This document shows positions 1-5,672 of a stretch of DNA of 36,025 nucleotides, piece by piece. Made by a program: the position numbers and the translations under genes. Position 1 is the first letter of the stretch; each line of letters starts with the position of its first letter. Below the pieces are notes generated by a model, which worked only from the letters and a program-made list of their open reading frames with translations, had not been told where the DNA came from and made no database searches. This DNA comes from an uncultured Alphaproteobacteria bacterium (GTDB taxonomy: Bacteria > Pseudomonadota > Alphaproteobacteria > Micavibrionales > Micavibrionaceae): the NCBI GenBank assembly GCA_937934135.1, contig CALHAW010000029.1:1-36025 (forward strand), written 5' to 3'.

Positions 1-141
1 CCATGATCATGCCCCCCGCTTTGGGTTGCAATAATAGCCTTGTGCGCATAAACGTTCGGCACGCCATTGTTGTTCTTTTTCGTATTGATCCAGCGCAAAC
101 GGCAAACCAAACACGATCATTAAAAACATAATCACCAGCGC
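1..141. repeat. Left copy of 141-bp terminal direct repeat
   Basis: The first 141 bases recur without mismatch as the last 141 bases of the window. The sequence on either side is one continuous gene set: the small membrane gene at 7-201 ends at the start of the gene at 35625-35894 when the ends are joined. The simplest reading is a circular assembly graph path whose overlap equals a k-mer length, not a biological terminal repeat. The unique genome is then 35,884 bp. Confidence 0.95.
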
Positions 142-201
142 AAAAAACCATGCGATGATGTTGATTTTTGGGGGATTGCCCCGTTTTTGTATATATTCCA
201 T
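7..201 (-). CDS. Small single-span membrane protein
   Basis: A 64-residue protein starting MEYIQKRG with one strongly hydrophobic segment (about residues 13-34), then a charged tail with two cysteines (LCAQGYYC). I chose the start at 201 because the sequence GGGTAAGGA lies 7 nt upstream. A longer reading would translate that ribosome binding site as MGKEKS. It is the first gene after promoter P1, and its stop overlaps the start of the next gene across the circle junction (TGA within ATGATCATG). No family is recognised. A role at the inner membrane in the early phase is inferred from position and the membrane span only. Confidence 0.75.
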   Translation of the reverse strand: MEYIQKRGNPPKINIIAWFFALVIMFLMIVFGLPFALDQYEKEQQWRAERLCAQGYYCNPKRGA

Positions 202-219
202 TGATTTTTCCTTACCCAT
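198..219 (-). repeat. 22-bp repeat carrying an extended ribosome binding site (copy 1)
   Basis: Bases 198-219 are identical to 2140-2161. Both copies hold GGGTAAGGA, a 7-nt AT-rich spacer and the ATG of the following gene (7-201 and the DUF1064 gene). It is the most conserved example of a leader used before at least eight genes in this genome. Confidence 0.8.
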
Positions 220-281
220 TTAATGAAACGCGGGGGTTATCGGTTCAGCGTTTCGCATTCTCTATCCCCGCGATGTTTTAA

Positions 282-333
282 TTTATACGCACATATTGCG
301 TGTTTGTCAAACCTTATAATGCACATATTGCAC
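282..333 (-). promoter_or_regulatory. Promoter P1 with two palindromic operators
   Basis: On the minus strand this reads TTGACA (305-310), a 17-nt spacer, then TATAAA (282-287), a near-perfect sigma70 promoter. The spacer is occupied by the palindrome ACGCAATATGTGCGT (287-301). A second, related palindrome, GTGCAATATGTGCAT, lies upstream at 319-333. It sits in the 136-bp gap between the MT-A70 gene (ends 338) and the gene at 7-201, so it should drive the early operon that crosses the contig ends down to 32208. The same layout recurs at P2 and, on the other strand, at P3. Confidence 0.8.
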
Positions 334-337
334 TTTT

Positions 338-955
338 TTAAAATTTATCGGTTTCATTGCCCCACACTTCCCAGCCTTCGCGCTTTGTCCGGGCAAATAA
401 TTCCAAATATGGCCCATCAAAACAGGCTTCAATCACACCAATCATTTCATCCGGCTTGCGGCTATGTTCGCGCATTTTGGCATCCAATATGATGGAATTA
501 AGCATTTCAATATCATCGGCTTCACCTTCCATGATGATGTTGCGCGTGTTTGAACACCCTTTGATGTTGCGTTTGGAATCACCTTTTTTCAATTTGGGTT
601 CACCAACGGTTCCGATTAAAAATATTTCCGCGGATGATCTGACAATATACCCGGTGCCAAATTGGTTTTTACCGTGGCGCGTGCGTTTGATCCACGGCCC
701 GCCCGTTTTATATCTAAACCCCCAATGCGCCATCAATTCCATCGCTTGATCCAAATGCGGGAATGTGGACCACATCACGCACACCGCATCGTTTTCCGTG
801 GCCCATAAAACATCATCGCGCATGGCCTTTAATTCATCCAGCGTCATGCAATCATAATGGGCTTGCGGGCTTTTTAATTCGCCTTTTTCGCTTCGCATTT
901 CATGCAACCACGGCGGATCGGCGTATATCACCCCATGTTTCATCATCGGAATCAT
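338..955 (-). CDS. MT-A70 family adenine-N6 DNA methyltransferase
   Basis: A 205-residue protein of the MT-A70 family, which transfers a methyl group from SAM to N6 of adenine. The catalytic DPPW motif is at residues 13-16 (IYADPPW). The SAM-binding part is circularly permuted in this family, so DPPW near the N terminus is normal. Later motifs fit the fold (VMWSTFPHL, a GTGYIVRSSAE strand, and ELFART near the C terminus). The start at 955 has AAGGGTGG 6 nt upstream and overlaps the stop of the preceding gene (ATGA), so the two are translationally coupled. It ends the leftward set next to the putative origin. It probably modifies phage DNA, for example against host restriction; the target site cannot be read from the sequence. 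Confidence 0.88.
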   Translation of the reverse strand: MIPMMKHGVIYADPPWLHEMRSEKGELKSPQAHYDCMTLDELKAMRDDVLWATENDAVCVMWSTFPHLDQAMELMAHWGFRYKTGGPWIKRTRHGKNQFGTGYIVRSSAEIFLIGTVGEPKLKKGDSKRNIKGCSNTRNIIMEGEADDIEMLNSIILDAKMREHSRKPDEMIGVIEACFDGPYLELFARTKREGWEVWGNETDKF

Positions 956-1137
956 CTTGTTCCACCCTTCCAGCGCGGATCATGCTTTATTCCTAATTTT
1001 CTTTTTTTGTTAATTGCATCGGCTCTATCGTCACATTTTTTACAAACCTTTACCGCATGAATGCATGAATGCATCAAAGGCGTTTCGGCGGCTTCTTTTA
1101 ATTCAAAATCTTCATTGCACAATCTACATTCAATCAT
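952..1137 (-). CDS. Small zinc-binding protein
   Basis: A 61-residue protein with two cysteine pairs, CRLC (residues 4-7) and CKKC (32-35), plus histidines between them (MHSCIHAV), followed by a basic C terminus. This spacing suggests one structural zinc site. Its start overlaps the stop of the DUF1643 gene (ATGA) and its stop overlaps the start of the MT-A70 gene, so all three are probably translated as a coupled unit. No named family is recognised; nucleic-acid or protein binding is an inference. Confidence 0.75.
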   Translation of the reverse strand: MIECRLCNEDFELKEAAETPLMHSCIHAVKVCKKCDDRADAINKKRKLGIKHDPRWKGGTR

Positions 1138-1706
1138 TGTGTGGGCCTTGGCTTTGGTTTTTCATTGTAAGATAAATATAACGGGTGTTGCGGGTGCCCG
1201 GCCTTGGTCCAGCGGAATGCCATGGGTTTTGTGTTGTATTCTTTAAATAACTGCCATATATGCGTTTCGCGGGCTTGAAATGTGCCGTGTGTTCCCCATC
1301 CGCAAATGATTTGATATTTACCGGGATCATGCGCCGCGGCTAAATCAAGATATTGTTTTATAAAACCATCGTTATATGGCCCCACCGGATCCCCAGCGGC
1401 CCGCATATCGTTTGGATCGGTTGCCCGGAATGCAAATATGTTCAATATTACTAATCCGCCATAATCGTTATTACGGGCGCGGGTTTCGCATCTTTGCACG
1501 GTTGGATCATTTTGGCGTTCCGTGGCGGTTGATGGGTTCAACATGATCATCACCAAAACGGGTTTCGTCATATCCCAATACCGGGCCAAAAAATATCGGT
1601 ATTTTTCACATTTGGAATAAACTGCAAAATTTTTGGTGCCATCCAGCGCGGCAAATTCGCGGCGGATATATCTGTTTTTTCTCTTTTGGCGCGTGCGTTC
1701 TGTCAT
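1134..1706 (-). CDS. DUF1643 domain protein
   Basis: A 190-residue protein with the hallmark features of DUF1643: a VMIMLNPSTA strand, DPTVQRC, GGLVILNIFAFRATDP, a GWGTHG loop and a C-terminal GHPQHPLYLS. The family is common in phages and near restriction or nucleotide-modification loci, and its biochemical role is not established. I chose the start at 1706 (MTERTRQ) because it forms an ATGA overlap with the stop of the upstream DUF1064 gene. A start at 1757 is also open but would overlap that gene by over 50 bp. Confidence 0.85.
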   Translation of the reverse strand: MTERTRQKRKNRYIRREFAALDGTKNFAVYSKCEKYRYFLARYWDMTKPVLVMIMLNPSTATERQNDPTVQRCETRARNNDYGGLVILNIFAFRATDPNDMRAAGDPVGPYNDGFIKQYLDLAAAHDPGKYQIICGWGTHGTFQARETHIWQLFKEYNTKPMAFRWTKAGHPQHPLYLSYNEKPKPRPTQ

Positions 1707-2143
1707 GGCATTGTTTTCCAATTCTTGCCATCCTTCATCACAATTTGCACACGGCACGCATAAAGGCTTTCAAATACACGGATGCGGAATTTACTGCCTT
1801 CATCCCTATATCCTTTGCAATCTTCAATAATTTCATCGCCTGTTTTAACATCGGTATAAACAAAATCGGCGGTATAAACTGCGGTTTTATCGCGTTTTTT
1901 ACCAACCATAATTGGTGTTTTTTTATCACCGTTTAACGCTTCACCGATGCCCCCGGTGCCAACGGCGTATAATTCAAACTTCACTTGGCGGCGTATATCG
2001 CGCAATTCACCAGCGCGTTCCAATAATTTCAAATAATAATAACGGTCCATTTCCGTTTTGCTGTCATACACAAAACCATCATGCCCGGTGCGGGCGGGTT
2101 TTGGTGCAACTTTGGAATATTGGTGCCAACTGTTTTTTGCCAT
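1703..2143 (-). CDS. DUF1064 family nuclease-like protein
   Basis: A 146-residue protein of the phage DUF1064 family, which resembles small PD-(D/E)XK / VRR-type nucleases and is often proposed as a resolvase-like enzyme. Visible landmarks are FVYDSKTEMDRYYYLKLLE (about residues 24-42), a VKFEL strand, TADFVYTD and IIEDCKG, where the acidic and lysine residues would form the active site. The start at 2143 follows GGGTAAGGA with a 7-nt spacer; a longer in-frame extension to 2245 exists but would translate that site. It is the first gene left of the DnaA-box cluster, which suits a role in recombination or replication-intermediate processing. That role is inferred. Confidence 0.8.
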   Translation of the reverse strand: MAKNSWHQYSKVAPKPARTGHDGFVYDSKTEMDRYYYLKLLERAGELRDIRRQVKFELYAVGTGGIGEALNGDKKTPIMVGKKRDKTAVYTADFVYTDVKTGDEIIEDCKGYRDEGSKFRIRVFESLYACRVQIVMKDGKNWKTMP

Positions 2144-2161
2144 TGATTTTTCCTTACCCAT
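2140..2161 (-). repeat. 22-bp repeat carrying an extended ribosome binding site (copy 2)
   Basis: Identical to 198-219, and it precedes the DUF1064 start codon at 2143. Identity beyond the ribosome binding site itself suggests recent duplication of the leader or selection on the whole element. Confidence 0.8.
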
Positions 2162-2265
2162 GAATTGGTTGTTTCGGTCTATCACCGCAACATCAATTTC
2201 AATCACCATAATCGCAATCATCACACCTTGGCAAGCCCTTTTCAAATTTGTCCAGCGCCGCGGCC

Positions 2266-2529
2266 TATCTAATATAATATTAAGAATATATTAAAAGGTT
2301 GTTGATAGTAGTAGTGCGCGGGATAACTTTTTTGAACAAATCGTGAATCACACAACATTTTGTGTGCCGGCATTTCATCACAACCACTACATGTTGTTTT
2401 TTTGGGGTGTGAATAAGTGGTGTATAACGGTGTATAAACTGTGAATAAATGGTGGACTTTTCCACAACACCGTTTCCCACATTTTAATCAACAGGGTTTT
2501 ACACATGCTTATTCACAGGGTTATGCACA
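2266..2529. other. Putative replication origin with DnaA-box cluster
   Basis: Four exact matches to TTATNCACA lie within 122 bp: TTATTCACA on the minus strand at 2408-2416 and 2440-2448, and on the plus strand TTATTCACA at 2509-2517 and TTATGCACA at 2521-2529. Four more one-mismatch boxes lie among them: two TTATACACC at about 2419-2427 and 2429-2437 on the minus strand, TTTTCCACA at about 2458, and TTTTACACA at about 2497. The flank holds perfect inverted repeats (CACACAA-CATT-TTGTGTG near 2349-2366; GTGGA-CTTT-TCCAC near 2453-2466). A very AT-rich stretch at 2266-2297 is a candidate unwinding element. The region lies between leftward and rightward transcription units. A host-DnaA-dependent origin is inferred; no phage initiator gene is adjacent. 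Confidence 0.7.
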
Positions 2530-2678
2530 AGCGGGCATGCTTTTGGCGTGTCAACGCAAATGGCTTTTATGCCTTCATTGATTAAGCATTCCAGCGCAAC
2601 CATAAAATCAATGTTTTCGCGGCTTGCGTAAGTTATTACGGCGCGGCGGGTGGTTGGTGATATGGTGTTAATGTCCAT
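2499..2678 (-). CDS. Small hypothetical protein beside the origin
   Basis: An open frame of 59 codons (starts MDINTISPTTRRA; contains YASRENIDFMVALECLINEG) reading left from near promoter P3. Its predicted helical composition and the presence of the genome-wide CGCTGG motif inside it (ALE codons) support coding. However, I see no good ribosome binding site, and its 3' end overlaps two of the four exact DnaA boxes. The central helix pair could suit a small DNA-binding protein such as a ribbon-helix-helix type, but that is speculative. It may equally be non-coding origin sequence. Confidence 0.45.
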   Translation of the reverse strand: MDINTISPTTRRAVITYASRENIDFMVALECLINEGIKAICVDTPKACPLVHNPVNKHV

Positions 2679-2733
2679 CGGATTGGCTCAATAAAAAAAT
2701 AATTAAAAAAAATGTGCGCAAATACTTTTAGTG

Positions 2734-2762
2734 TTTACTTTTACGCAATATGTGCGTATATA
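2734..2762 (+). promoter_or_regulatory. Promoter P3 with palindromic operator
   Basis: The plus strand reads TTTACT (2734-2739), a 17-nt spacer and TATATA (2757-2762). The palindrome ACGCAATATGTGCGT (2743-2757) fills the spacer and touches the -10 box exactly as in P1 and P2. A partial upstream site (AATGTGCGCA, 2711-2720) may be a weak second operator. It would drive the two rightward genes at 2801-3215. Confidence 0.75.
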
Positions 2763-2800
2763 TTACATCATTAGTAATCAAAAACCTTGGGAAAATCAAA

Positions 2801-3052
2801 ATGAATACACAAGAAAATGCCCTTTTGCGGGGGGCGATTCGTTCTATGGATCATGCCGCGGAAATGCTTAATAAATTAGGTTTAACAGGCATGGCGGGCC
2901 ATGTTCAATTTTGCGCCGATGATGCCGCCATATTGCTTGATGATCATGCAAATGATGATACGGCACCGCCTGTTTATGTGGATGCCCCTGTGGTGGTCCA
3001 GCGCGTGCCGGGCAATTGTGTTGGTGTTTGGCAAGGGGGATGCAATGTATAA
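2801..3052 (+). CDS. Hypothetical protein, first rightward gene
   Basis: An 83-residue protein (MNTQENALLRG...). The first half looks helical (SMDHAAEMLNKLGLTGMAGHVQFCADDAAILLDDH), and the second half is rich in proline and valine and ends GVWQGGCNV. The start at 2801 is preceded by TTGGGAAAATC, a weak ribosome binding site; an upstream in-frame start would lie inside the P3 -10 region. It is one of only two rightward genes and lies directly after P3. I do not recognise a family. Its position, opposite the early leftward genes and under the shared operator, suggests an early regulatory or host-takeover role, as inference only. Confidence 0.65.
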   Translation: MNTQENALLRGAIRSMDHAAEMLNKLGLTGMAGHVQFCADDAAILLDDHANDDTAPPVYVDAPVVVQRVPGNCVGVWQGGCNV

Positions 3053-3215
3053 TAAAATAACAATCCAGCGCGGCAAACACATGAAAATATGGTCTTTTAA
3101 ACCGTCCGGTGGCGTGGCGCATGTTACACAATTAAATTGCGCGAATCCTGTAATGAAATGGTTGTTTCATAACAAGCCGATTCCATCACATGAAAATGGG
3201 ATTATCCCAAAATAA
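3045..3215 (+). CDS. Hypothetical protein, second rightward gene
   Basis: A 56-residue basic protein (MYNKITIQRGKHMKIWSFKP...). The ATG at 3045 overlaps the end of the preceding gene and has AAGGGGG 5 nt upstream, so coupled translation is likely. It ends about 95 bp before a rightward terminator. No family is recognised. Both rightward genes contain CCAGCG on the given strand, i.e. the genome-wide motif keeps its orientation although the genes are reversed. Confidence 0.65.
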   Translation: MYNKITIQRGKHMKIWSFKPSGGVAHVTQLNCANPVMKWLFHNKPIPSHENGIIPK

Positions 3216-3309
3216 TATATTGCATCCAGCGGGCCGGGCGTGCATATTGTCGTTAGTTCGATAGTTCTCGTCCTTACCCAAGGTTTGTAACCTTATTGAA
3301 CGGCATTAA
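3216..3309 (+). other. Non-coding 3' region with hairpin
   Basis: No credible gene on either strand. A perfect hairpin AAGGTT-TGT-AACCTT lies at about 3280-3294, and the leader sequence GGGTAAGGA appears on the minus strand at 3273-3281 without a gene after it. With the terminator at 3310-3340, this may be a structured 3' UTR or a small RNA; nothing identifies a known RNA family. Confidence 0.3.
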
Positions 3310-3340
3310 CCCCATGTGCTTGCACATCGGGGTTTTTGTT
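3310..3340 (+). terminator. Intrinsic terminator for the rightward genes
   Basis: A stem CCCCATGTGC / GCACATCGGGG (one-base bulge, 2-nt loop) is followed by TTTTTGTT. The T run is only on the plus strand, so this ends the transcript from P3 after the gene at 3045-3215. Confidence 0.85.
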
Positions 3341-3536
3341 TGTCTAAAATCTGCTATCATCACATTTGGTTAATGGTTCCCGCATCTCCTTTCGTGTGCT
3401 GTCATTCTATCAGTTCATAAATGTTTGCAAATCATTCCCCCTTAATGCGTGCCATGGGTTATACGGCGCAAAGGGCTATTGATAAACCCGGCGGGATTAA
3501 ATCATAAACGGGAATTTGTTGAAATATAGATAAAAG
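3341..3536. other. Gap without a recognised feature
   Basis: About 200 bp between the rightward terminator and the bidirectional terminator. I see no gene of convincing length, no tRNA and no promoter of good quality. A 20-codon open frame on the plus strand (from 3443) has no ribosome binding site. Confidence 0.5.
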
Positions 3537-3568
3537 AAAACCCGCATGGCTTATCACCAGCGGGTTTT
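3537..3568. terminator. Bidirectional terminator after the lysis operon
   Basis: A perfect 9-bp stem AAAACCCGC / GCGGGTTTT with a 14-nt loop. The A and T runs are part of the stem, so it can work on both strands. It lies 34 nt past the stop at 3602 and closes the late leftward operon. The loop side holds one CGCTGG motif. Confidence 0.88.
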
Positions 3569-3601
3569 CAACTTTATGGGCATTGCGTGCCCTGCGCATT
3601 C

Positions 3602-3856
3602 TTATTCGCCGGGCACGGGCGATATATCAATAAAATATTTTTTACCAACTTCAAAAAATCCATGGCATTTGGGGTTTGTTATTGCCATTACAAATTCACC
3701 GGATGGCGTATATTTGGCAAATTCATTATCTGAATTTTCACCATCGGGGCCAAGTTCTGTATCTGTTACGGCTTCCAATCGAATATTTTCTTGTTCAAAA
3801 TCTTCGGGCTTGTCCACGCCTACACATTTAAATTTACATCTTACTTTATTAATCAT
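3602..3856 (-). CDS. Hypothetical protein at the end of the lysis operon
   Basis: An 84-residue protein (MINKVRCKFKCVGV...) with many acidic residues in the middle and a predicted beta-rich pattern (EFVMAITNPKCHGFFEVGKKYFIDISPV). The C-terminal GxxYxxDxxPV pattern is seen in many short phage proteins of unknown function. It begins 4 bp inside the end of the methyltransferase gene and is the last gene before the bidirectional terminator. Confidence 0.75.
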   Translation of the reverse strand: MINKVRCKFKCVGVDKPEDFEQENIRLEAVTDTELGPDGENSDNEFAKYTPSGEFVMAITNPKCHGFFEVGKKYFIDISPVPGE

Positions 3857-4413
3857 TTTTTATTGCTCCTTTTTGTTGCCTTTACGATTAAATCACCACT
3901 TGATGGCCCCCATATTATATCATATTTGCCGGGCAAACCATCCACCAGCGCGTTAATTTTTTTAATCCACCAATTGGGGCGTTCTACAATCAAATGCGCA
4001 TTCCTGCCATCGGGCAATATGTGTTGTGCCTTATAACACGCGATTGCCAAATATACGCCTTTTTGGGCCAATTCAAATATGCTTAACAAAACCGCATCAA
4101 TGCAATCGTGTTCGACATGCTCCAAAACATCGGTGCAAACCACTAAATCGGCTTTTAAAGGCCGTGTGCTGTGTTCTTTTAATGCCGGGTCATAATTCTG
4201 CCATTGAACATCAACGGGCGGTGTGTGGTTAACCAGCGCGTGCCACAACGTGCATTTGCCGCATCCATAATCCAATATTGATGATATATGCCCCGCGGCC
4301 AAAAATGATTTGTAAATATCCGGGGCGTATAGATGCCCGCTATCACCCCAATCGGGGTGATCTTTGTGCATGTTTACCAGCGTTTTTATATATTCGGGGG
4401 TGGCGGCTATCAT
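3853..4413 (-). CDS. Class I SAM-dependent methyltransferase
   Basis: A 186-residue Rossmann-type methyltransferase. Motif I is ILDYGCGKCT (about residues 46-55), where the glycine loop binds SAM. NYDPALKEHS follows at the motif II position, and ADLVVCTDVLEHVE (about 88-101) has the typical post-strand-4 DVLEH of small-molecule or protein methyltransferases. There is no DPPY or NPPF motif, so it is not a DNA-adenine type. It is overlapped with the o-spanin gene upstream (ATG within the stop region) and sits inside the lysis operon, which is an unusual place. The substrate is unknown; modification of a cell-surface or phage component is possible. Confidence 0.8.
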   Translation of the reverse strand: MIAATPEYIKTLVNMHKDHPDWGDSGHLYAPDIYKSFLAAGHISSILDYGCGKCTLWHALVNHTPPVDVQWQNYDPALKEHSTRPLKADLVVCTDVLEHVEHDCIDAVLLSIFELAQKGVYLAIACYKAQHILPDGRNAHLIVERPNWWIKKINALVDGLPGKYDIIWGPSSGDLIVKATKRSNKK

Positions 4414-4616
4414 TTTGATTGCGCCAATTCATCGGTTTTTGCCAACGCTTTGTTGTTTTGAAGGTTTTGCCGCAATGTTTCGGTGCTATCCTGCACAATA
4501 TCGACATACACCACATCGCATGCCTGTTCAGTTTGTGCATTGATCCGGGTTGCGCACCCAGCCATTGGCACACAAATCGCGCACAATATCGCGGCGTTCA
4601 AAAGATTGTGTTTCAT
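4410..4616 (-). CDS. Outer-membrane spanin lipoprotein (Rz1-like)
   Basis: A 68-residue protein with a signal sequence and a lipobox, VPMAGC, with the lipidated cysteine at residue 21. After processing this leaves a 48-residue periplasmic lipoprotein rich in N, Q and K. Its start lies inside the i-spanin gene in another frame (89-bp overlap), the usual overlapping Rz/Rz1 layout. With the i-spanin it would span the periplasm and fuse inner and outer membranes in the last step of lysis, which also indicates a Gram-negative host. Confidence 0.85.
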   Translation of the reverse strand: MKHNLLNAAILCAICVPMAGCATRINAQTEQACDVVYVDIVQDSTETLRQNLQNNKALAKTDELAQSK

Positions 4617-4797
4617 GTTTAATCACCTTTTTAATTTTGCGGATTTTTTGGTTGGTTTCTTGTGTTTCCGCTTGCACTTCAACAATAACGGCATCCCCGC
4701 CCGCCTTACGTTCACGCGCACCATAAACATATAATGCACCCAGCGCGGCGGCTATCACCGCGGCATATATTATAAATTTAACAGGTATTCCAAACAT
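4528..4797 (-). CDS. Inner-membrane spanin (Rz-like)
   Basis: An 89-residue protein with one N-terminal membrane span (about residues 6-26, FIIYAAVIAAALGALYVYGA) and a charged, coiled-coil-like periplasmic part (VQAETQETNQKIRKIKKVIKHE). The C terminus ends WVRNPDQCTN. The length, topology, place directly after the endolysin, and the overlapping lipoprotein gene all fit an i-spanin. Its ATG overlaps the endolysin stop. Confidence 0.82.
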   Translation of the reverse strand: MFGIPVKFIIYAAVIAAALGALYVYGARERKAGGDAVIVEVQAETQETNQKIRKIKKVIKHETQSFERRDIVRDLCANGWVRNPDQCTN

Positions 4798-5657
4798 TAT
4801 GCCCCCGCATGTCGCACGATCTTAATGCGCCCCGTAAAGTATAAAAACGCCCCCAGCGCAATAACGGCGAATGCCGCGAATGCCCATGGGGAATCTATTG
4901 ATGATAATACACCAAATGCACCGGATCCGGCAACGGCTGACACGGCACCAATGGTGGTGTTGTCTTTCAATAGGCTTGGTTTATCGGGTGTGCCCAATTC
5001 ATCCGCATCATAATATGGTTTTTCGTCTTTTGCGGCGTGCTGTAGCGCGTCTAAAAAGGTTTTGTGATATGTGGCAATCAAATTTGCTTTATCGGTGCCA
5101 TTAACGATCCTACGCGCCCCCACGGGATCATCCTTATGATCATTAAAATAATCTTCAAGGGCTTTCCCGGTAAAATCACCGCGGTTTGATTTGCCGCGCA
5201 TCATGCCTTCAACCAATATGCGGGCGGAATAATCGGGATCCAATGCCAAATCCGGGTTTTGTAATAACGGAATGCCTAATATATCGCCCATGCGTTTGTA
5301 ATTATCGGCCCATGTTAATTGCACATGGCCCCGCCCATAATATACATGCCCATATTGATCATTTAATGGCTTGCCGTTGCTTGTGGCATCGGGCATCGCA
5401 TAGCGGCGTTTGCGGATGATGTGGCGGGCGCGGGCATCTGTTTTGGCAAATCCTTCCCGCACCGGAATCATTTTGCCGCCCGTTTCATGGAATGCGGTTG
5501 CAAGAATATATGCCAGTTTGCGCATATCTGCATCACCAGCGCGTTCAAATTCATTTATGATGGCTTCGGTGCCTTCAACTTGTGTGGCGGTTAAACGGCC
5601 CCCAAATGGCGCATTGCGCATAAATGAAAACATTTTTTTGTTATTAAATGATGTCAT
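4797..5657 (-). CDS. Endolysin, GH19 chitinase-like, with C-terminal membrane span
   Basis: A 286-residue muralytic enzyme. The GH19-type catalytic region has AFHETGG with the likely acid Glu at residue 58, and YYGRGHVQLTWADNY at about 106-120, the second family signature. It would cut peptidoglycan glycan strands at the end of infection. Unlike most such enzymes, it carries a C-terminal extension with a hydrophobic segment at about residues 256-276 (AFAAFAVIALGAFLYFTG) and a basic end, so it may be membrane-anchored. There is no N-terminal signal peptide. It lies between the holin candidate and the spanins. Confidence 0.87.
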   Translation of the reverse strand: MTSFNNKKMFSFMRNAPFGGRLTATQVEGTEAIINEFERAGDADMRKLAYILATAFHETGGKMIPVREGFAKTDARARHIIRKRRYAMPDATSNGKPLNDQYGHVYYGRGHVQLTWADNYKRMGDILGIPLLQNPDLALDPDYSARILVEGMMRGKSNRGDFTGKALEDYFNDHKDDPVGARRIVNGTDKANLIATYHKTFLDALQHAAKDEKPYYDADELGTPDKPSLLKDNTTIGAVSAVAGSGAFGVLSSIDSPWAFAAFAVIALGAFLYFTGRIKIVRHAGA

Positions 5658-5672
5658 ATTATAGCCCTTTTA

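Noticed and set aside
1-141. Biological direct terminal repeat of a T7-like type
   Set aside because: The length equals a common assembly k-mer, and a gene continues normally through the joined ends.
2280-2480. Leftward open frame of 66 codons in the origin region
   Set aside because: It covers the DnaA boxes, has no ribosome binding site and a composition set by the repeats.
3240-3300. Possible tRNA or attachment-site core (TTCGATAGTTCTCG)
   Set aside because: No acceptor stem, anticodon arm or CCA-end pairing could be formed, and no integrase is present in the genome.
4343-4573. Leftward open frame of 76 codons over the o-spanin and methyltransferase border
   Set aside because: It is a third frame within two supported genes, without a start signal.
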